Part shown: positions 61,650 through 64,000 of the stretch, piece after piece
How the letters are laid out: the number at the start of each line of letters is the position of its first letter
How positions within the stretch are numbered: position 1 is the first letter of the stretch
Assembly (NCBI GenBank): GCA_025210265.1
Contig: JAOASD010000031.1
Coordinates: 279,254-343,253 of the forward strand
Length of the DNA: 64,000 bases
Source of the DNA: Pelagimonas sp.
GTDB taxonomy: Bacteria; Pseudomonadota; Alphaproteobacteria; Rhodobacterales; Rhodobacteraceae
Direction of reading: 5' to 3'
The notes under the pieces: model-generated
What the model was told of the DNA's origin: nothing
The model's input: the letters and a program-made list of their open reading frames with translations, nothing else
The model's database searches: none
Position numbers and translations under genes: made by a program

Positions 61650-63734
61650 TTACTCTGCCGCGATCTTAATCACTGGCTCCATACCTGCAAGTTTCTCATC
61701 CGACAGATGGCATTTGATCTGATGCCCGTCGGCCAGATGCCGAACCGGCGGCACTTCGCGTTCGCATAGGCCCCCGGCAACCTTGTCCTTCCAGCGGCAG
61801 CGCGTCTGGAACGGGCAGCCCGGCGGTGGGTTCATGGCCGAGGGAATGTCGCCGTCCAGCACGATATGCTGTTTCTCGATCGAGGTATCGGCGATGGGCA
61901 CCGCTGACAGAAGCGCCTCGGTATAAGGGTGATAGGGCGGGGCAAAGACCTGTTCTGTGTCGCCCAGTTCCACCACATGGCCCAGATACATCACCATCAC
62001 CCGGTCCGACAGGTAGCGCACGATGGACAGGTCATGGCTGATGAACAGCAGGGTGGTTTTCTGCTCGCGCTGGATTTCCATCAGCAGATCCGTCACCGCC
62101 GCCTGCACCGACACATCCAGCGCCGAGACTGGCTCGTCCGCTACAACAATCCGCGCATCACCCGCAAAGGCGCGGGCAATGCCGACGCGCTGTTTCTGAC
62201 CACCGGACAGCTGGCGCGGCATGCGATCGGCAAAGGCGCGCGGCAGTTTCACCAGATCCAGCAGTTGCAACATGCGCTCGCGCCGCTCATCATCGCTATT
62301 GCCGATGTCAAAGATTTCCAGCGCGCGGATGATCTGCCGCCCCACGGTCATCGAGGGGTTCAGCGTGTCAAACGGGTTCTGGAACACCATCTGCACATCG
62401 GAAATCGTGCCCGTGTCGCGCTTTTCAATCGGGGTGGACTGAATTTCGCGATTGTCGAGGATGATCTGCCCGTCCGTGGCGGTTTCCAGCCCCATCAGAA
62501 CCTTGGCAAAGGTGGATTTGCCGCAACCGGATTCCCCAACAATGGCTAGGGTTTCGGATTCACGGGCCTCGAAACTCAGGGTTTCATTGGCCTTCACAAC
62601 CTTCTTTTCCCCGGAGCTGCCAAACAGCGCATTGGCCGCGACCTCGTAATATTTCTTCAGATTGTCCATCTTCAGAACAACTCGACCGGGTTCGGCCTTT
62701 TCGGTGGTGTTCCCGGCCACAATCGGGGCGTTCCAGTCGATTTCCTCGTATTTCAGGCAGCGGGTTTCGTGGCGATCCTTGTCCGGCACCAGCGCCATGG
62801 GGATGTCGCCGCGATCACAGCGCCCGGCCTCGAAATAATCGCAGCGCGGGCCAAAGTTACAGCCCGGCGGGCGTTCATGGGGCAGGGGGAAGTTGCCCGG
62901 AATGGCCACCAGCGGGCGCGCGTTCTTATCGGCACCGGGCAGCGGGATCGAGCGGAACAGCGCCTGCGTATAAGGGTGCTGCATATGATCAAACACCGCC
63001 TCGATCGACCCGGTTTCCACCGCCTCGCCGGAATACATCACACAAAGCCGGTCACAGGTTTCCAGAACCAGCCCCAGATTATGCGAAATGAACAGCATCG
63101 AGGTGCCGTATTTCTTGCCCAGCTCCTTGACCAGATCGACCACCGCGGCCTCCACCGTCACATCCAGCGCGGTGGTGGGTTCATCGAGAATCAGCAAAGA
63201 GGGCTCGGCCATCAGCGCCATGGCGATGACAATCCGCTGCTGCTGGCCACCGGACAGCTGATGCGGATAGCTGTCCAGCATCCGCTTGGGGTCAGGCAGT
63301 TTCACATCGGTGACAACCTGCAGCGCGCGCTCATAGGCTTCCTCGGCCGAGGCGCCCTTGTGGATCATCGGCACTTCCATCAGCTGTTTGCCGATTTTCA
63401 TCGCCGGGTTCAGGCTGGCCATGGGTTCCTGATAGATCATGGCAATTTCCGAGCCGCGAATATCGCGCAGCTCTTCCATGGACATTTCATTCAGATCGCG
63501 GCCCTTGAACTTGATCGAACCGCCGACAATGCGCCCGTTCTTGCCCAGATCCTGCATCACACCCAGCGCAACAGTGGATTTGCCACAGCCGGATTCCCCG
63601 ACCAGACCCACCGCTTCGCCCGGCATCACCTTGACCGAAAAATCCATGACCGCGGGGATCTCGCGCAGCCGGGTGAAAAAGGAAATCGAAAGATTGTCGA
63701 TCTCGAGGATCGGACCGTCATATGCGTCTTTCAT
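61650..63734 (-). CDS. Double ATPase of a peptide/nickel ABC transporter (DppD-DppF fusion type)
   Basis: 694 residues with two complete ATPase domains. The first has Walker A GESGCGKST near 51, LSGGQQQRI and Walker B LLILDEPTTALDV; the second has GESGCGKST near 400, LSGGQKQRVGIARAFAGDARIVVADEPVSALDV. Each ends with the oligopeptide-type C-terminal Cys cluster (PPGCNFGPRCDYFEAGRCDRG; PPGCPFQTRCRWKDKVAGGLCE). These single-chain ATPases energise dipeptide/oligopeptide importers. AGGAGGGAG precedes the ATG. The permease and binding-protein genes are presumably upstream, beyond the window, and the YejA-like protein at 22952 is a possible partner. Confidence 0.93.
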   Translation of the reverse strand: MKDAYDGPILEIDNLSISFFTRLREIPAVMDFSVKVMPGEAVGLVGESGCGKSTVALGVMQDLGKNGRIVGGSIKFKGRDLNEMSMEELRDIRGSEIAMIYQEPMASLNPAMKIGKQLMEVPMIHKGASAEEAYERALQVVTDVKLPDPKRMLDSYPHQLSGGQQQRIVIAMALMAEPSLLILDEPTTALDVTVEAAVVDLVKELGKKYGTSMLFISHNLGLVLETCDRLCVMYSGEAVETGSIEAVFDHMQHPYTQALFRSIPLPGADKNARPLVAIPGNFPLPHERPPGCNFGPRCDYFEAGRCDRGDIPMALVPDKDRHETRCLKYEEIDWNAPIVAGNTTEKAEPGRVVLKMDNLKKYYEVAANALFGSSGEKKVVKANETLSFEARESETLAIVGESGCGKSTFAKVLMGLETATDGQIILDNREIQSTPIEKRDTGTISDVQMVFQNPFDTLNPSMTVGRQIIRALEIFDIGNSDDERRERMLQLLDLVKLPRAFADRMPRQLSGGQKQRVGIARAFAGDARIVVADEPVSALDVSVQAAVTDLLMEIQREQKTTLLFISHDLSIVRYLSDRVMVMYLGHVVELGDTEQVFAPPYHPYTEALLSAVPIADTSIEKQHIVLDGDIPSAMNPPPGCPFQTRCRWKDKVAGGLCEREVPPVRHLADGHQIKCHLSDEKLAGMEPVIKIAAE

Positions 63735-63772
63735 CGCTTACTCCCTCCTGGGGAAAAGCAAATCGGCCCTGG

Positions 63773-63993
63773 GCTTCTTTGCTTTTGAAATACCTCGGGG
63801 GTCCGGGGGGCGGGGCCCCCGGGGGGGTTGGTTTGGGTGGCGGCGGGGGGGCGGGCTCTGGGTCTGCTCCGCGTGGGGCGGGGGCTGACCGTGTGGGCCG
63901 TTGGTCGGGGCGCGTAATCCCGGCGCGACTTAAACCAAACCACGCCGGGGGCCCTGCCCCGGGACCCCCGAGGTATTTCAAAAGCAAAGAAGC
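63773..63993. repeat. About 220-bp intergenic element with 32-bp perfect inverted ends
   Basis: The 32 bases at 63773-63804 are the exact reverse complement of 63962-63993. The similarity continues inward with small gaps through GC-rich runs to a TGGTTTGGGT/ACCAAACCA-like match, so arms reach roughly 60-70 bases. The centre holds no gene. The outer part (TTTGCTTTTGAAATACC) matches the dispersed repeat tails elsewhere in the window. Confidence 0.75.
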
Positions 63994-64000
63994 GCAGGGC

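Overview
This window is a chromosomal segment of a GC-rich alphaproteobacterium, most likely a marine Rhodobacterales (Roseobacter-type) species. The evidence is gene content: a SYLF lipid-binding tail, a metal-type HemB with an Asp-rich site, RTX/Hint secreted proteins, paired dimethylglycine-dehydrogenase-like enzymes, an entericidin, and a two-gene locus resembling the head-spike genes of the Rhodobacter gene transfer agent (GTA). Housekeeping genes are intact: hemB, mfd, xerD, aroK-aroB, ssb and a tRNA-Asn. All assignments come from reading the sequence and from remembered family features; no search was run.

Layout. 1-5881: end of a SYLF protein, hemB, a small membrane protein and mfd. 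5882-13407: an accessory island between mfd and the 3' end of tRNA-Asn. It holds a head-only phage module (capsid-protein stump, prohead protease, connector, portal, three small genes), two small unknown genes, a DUF3489-like gene, and a divergent cytosine-5 methyltransferase and probable restriction endonuclease. No terminase, tail or integrase gene is present. 13517-24772: MBL hydrolase, EnvZ-like kinase, an RTX protein, a NosP (FIST)-hybrid kinase-LuxR regulator cluster that probably senses nitric oxide, an entericidin lipoprotein and a peptide-binding protein. 24852-24960: a candidate small RNA with its own promoter and terminator.

25144-34991: an RTX protein, 3-hydroxybutyrate dehydrogenase plus patatin lipase, DUF502 protein, psuK-psuG (pseudouridine breakdown), a NosR/NirI-like flavo-iron-sulfur membrane protein overlapping apbE (its likely flavin transferase), and a lone ABC permease. 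35034-45356 is a surface/secretion block: a TRAP-type solute-binding protein fused to RTX repeats, the GTA-spike-like pair whose second protein carries an SGNH/sialate-esterase-like domain, an RTX protein with a similar esterase domain, and a 1352-residue RTX-Hint protein. Five RTX cargo genes lie in the window, but no type I secretion transporter does.

45550-64000: MocA-like nucleotidyltransferase, a divergent pair of FAD/GcvT oxidoreductases, a CorC-type protein, a metallophosphatase-fold protein lacking some metal ligands, xerD with two conserved upstream genes, aroK-aroB, an esterase, ssb, a lytic transglycosylase, an atypical pentapeptide-repeat membrane gene, and a double-ATPase peptide transporter protein. 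Several intergenic hairpins belong to a dispersed repeat family.
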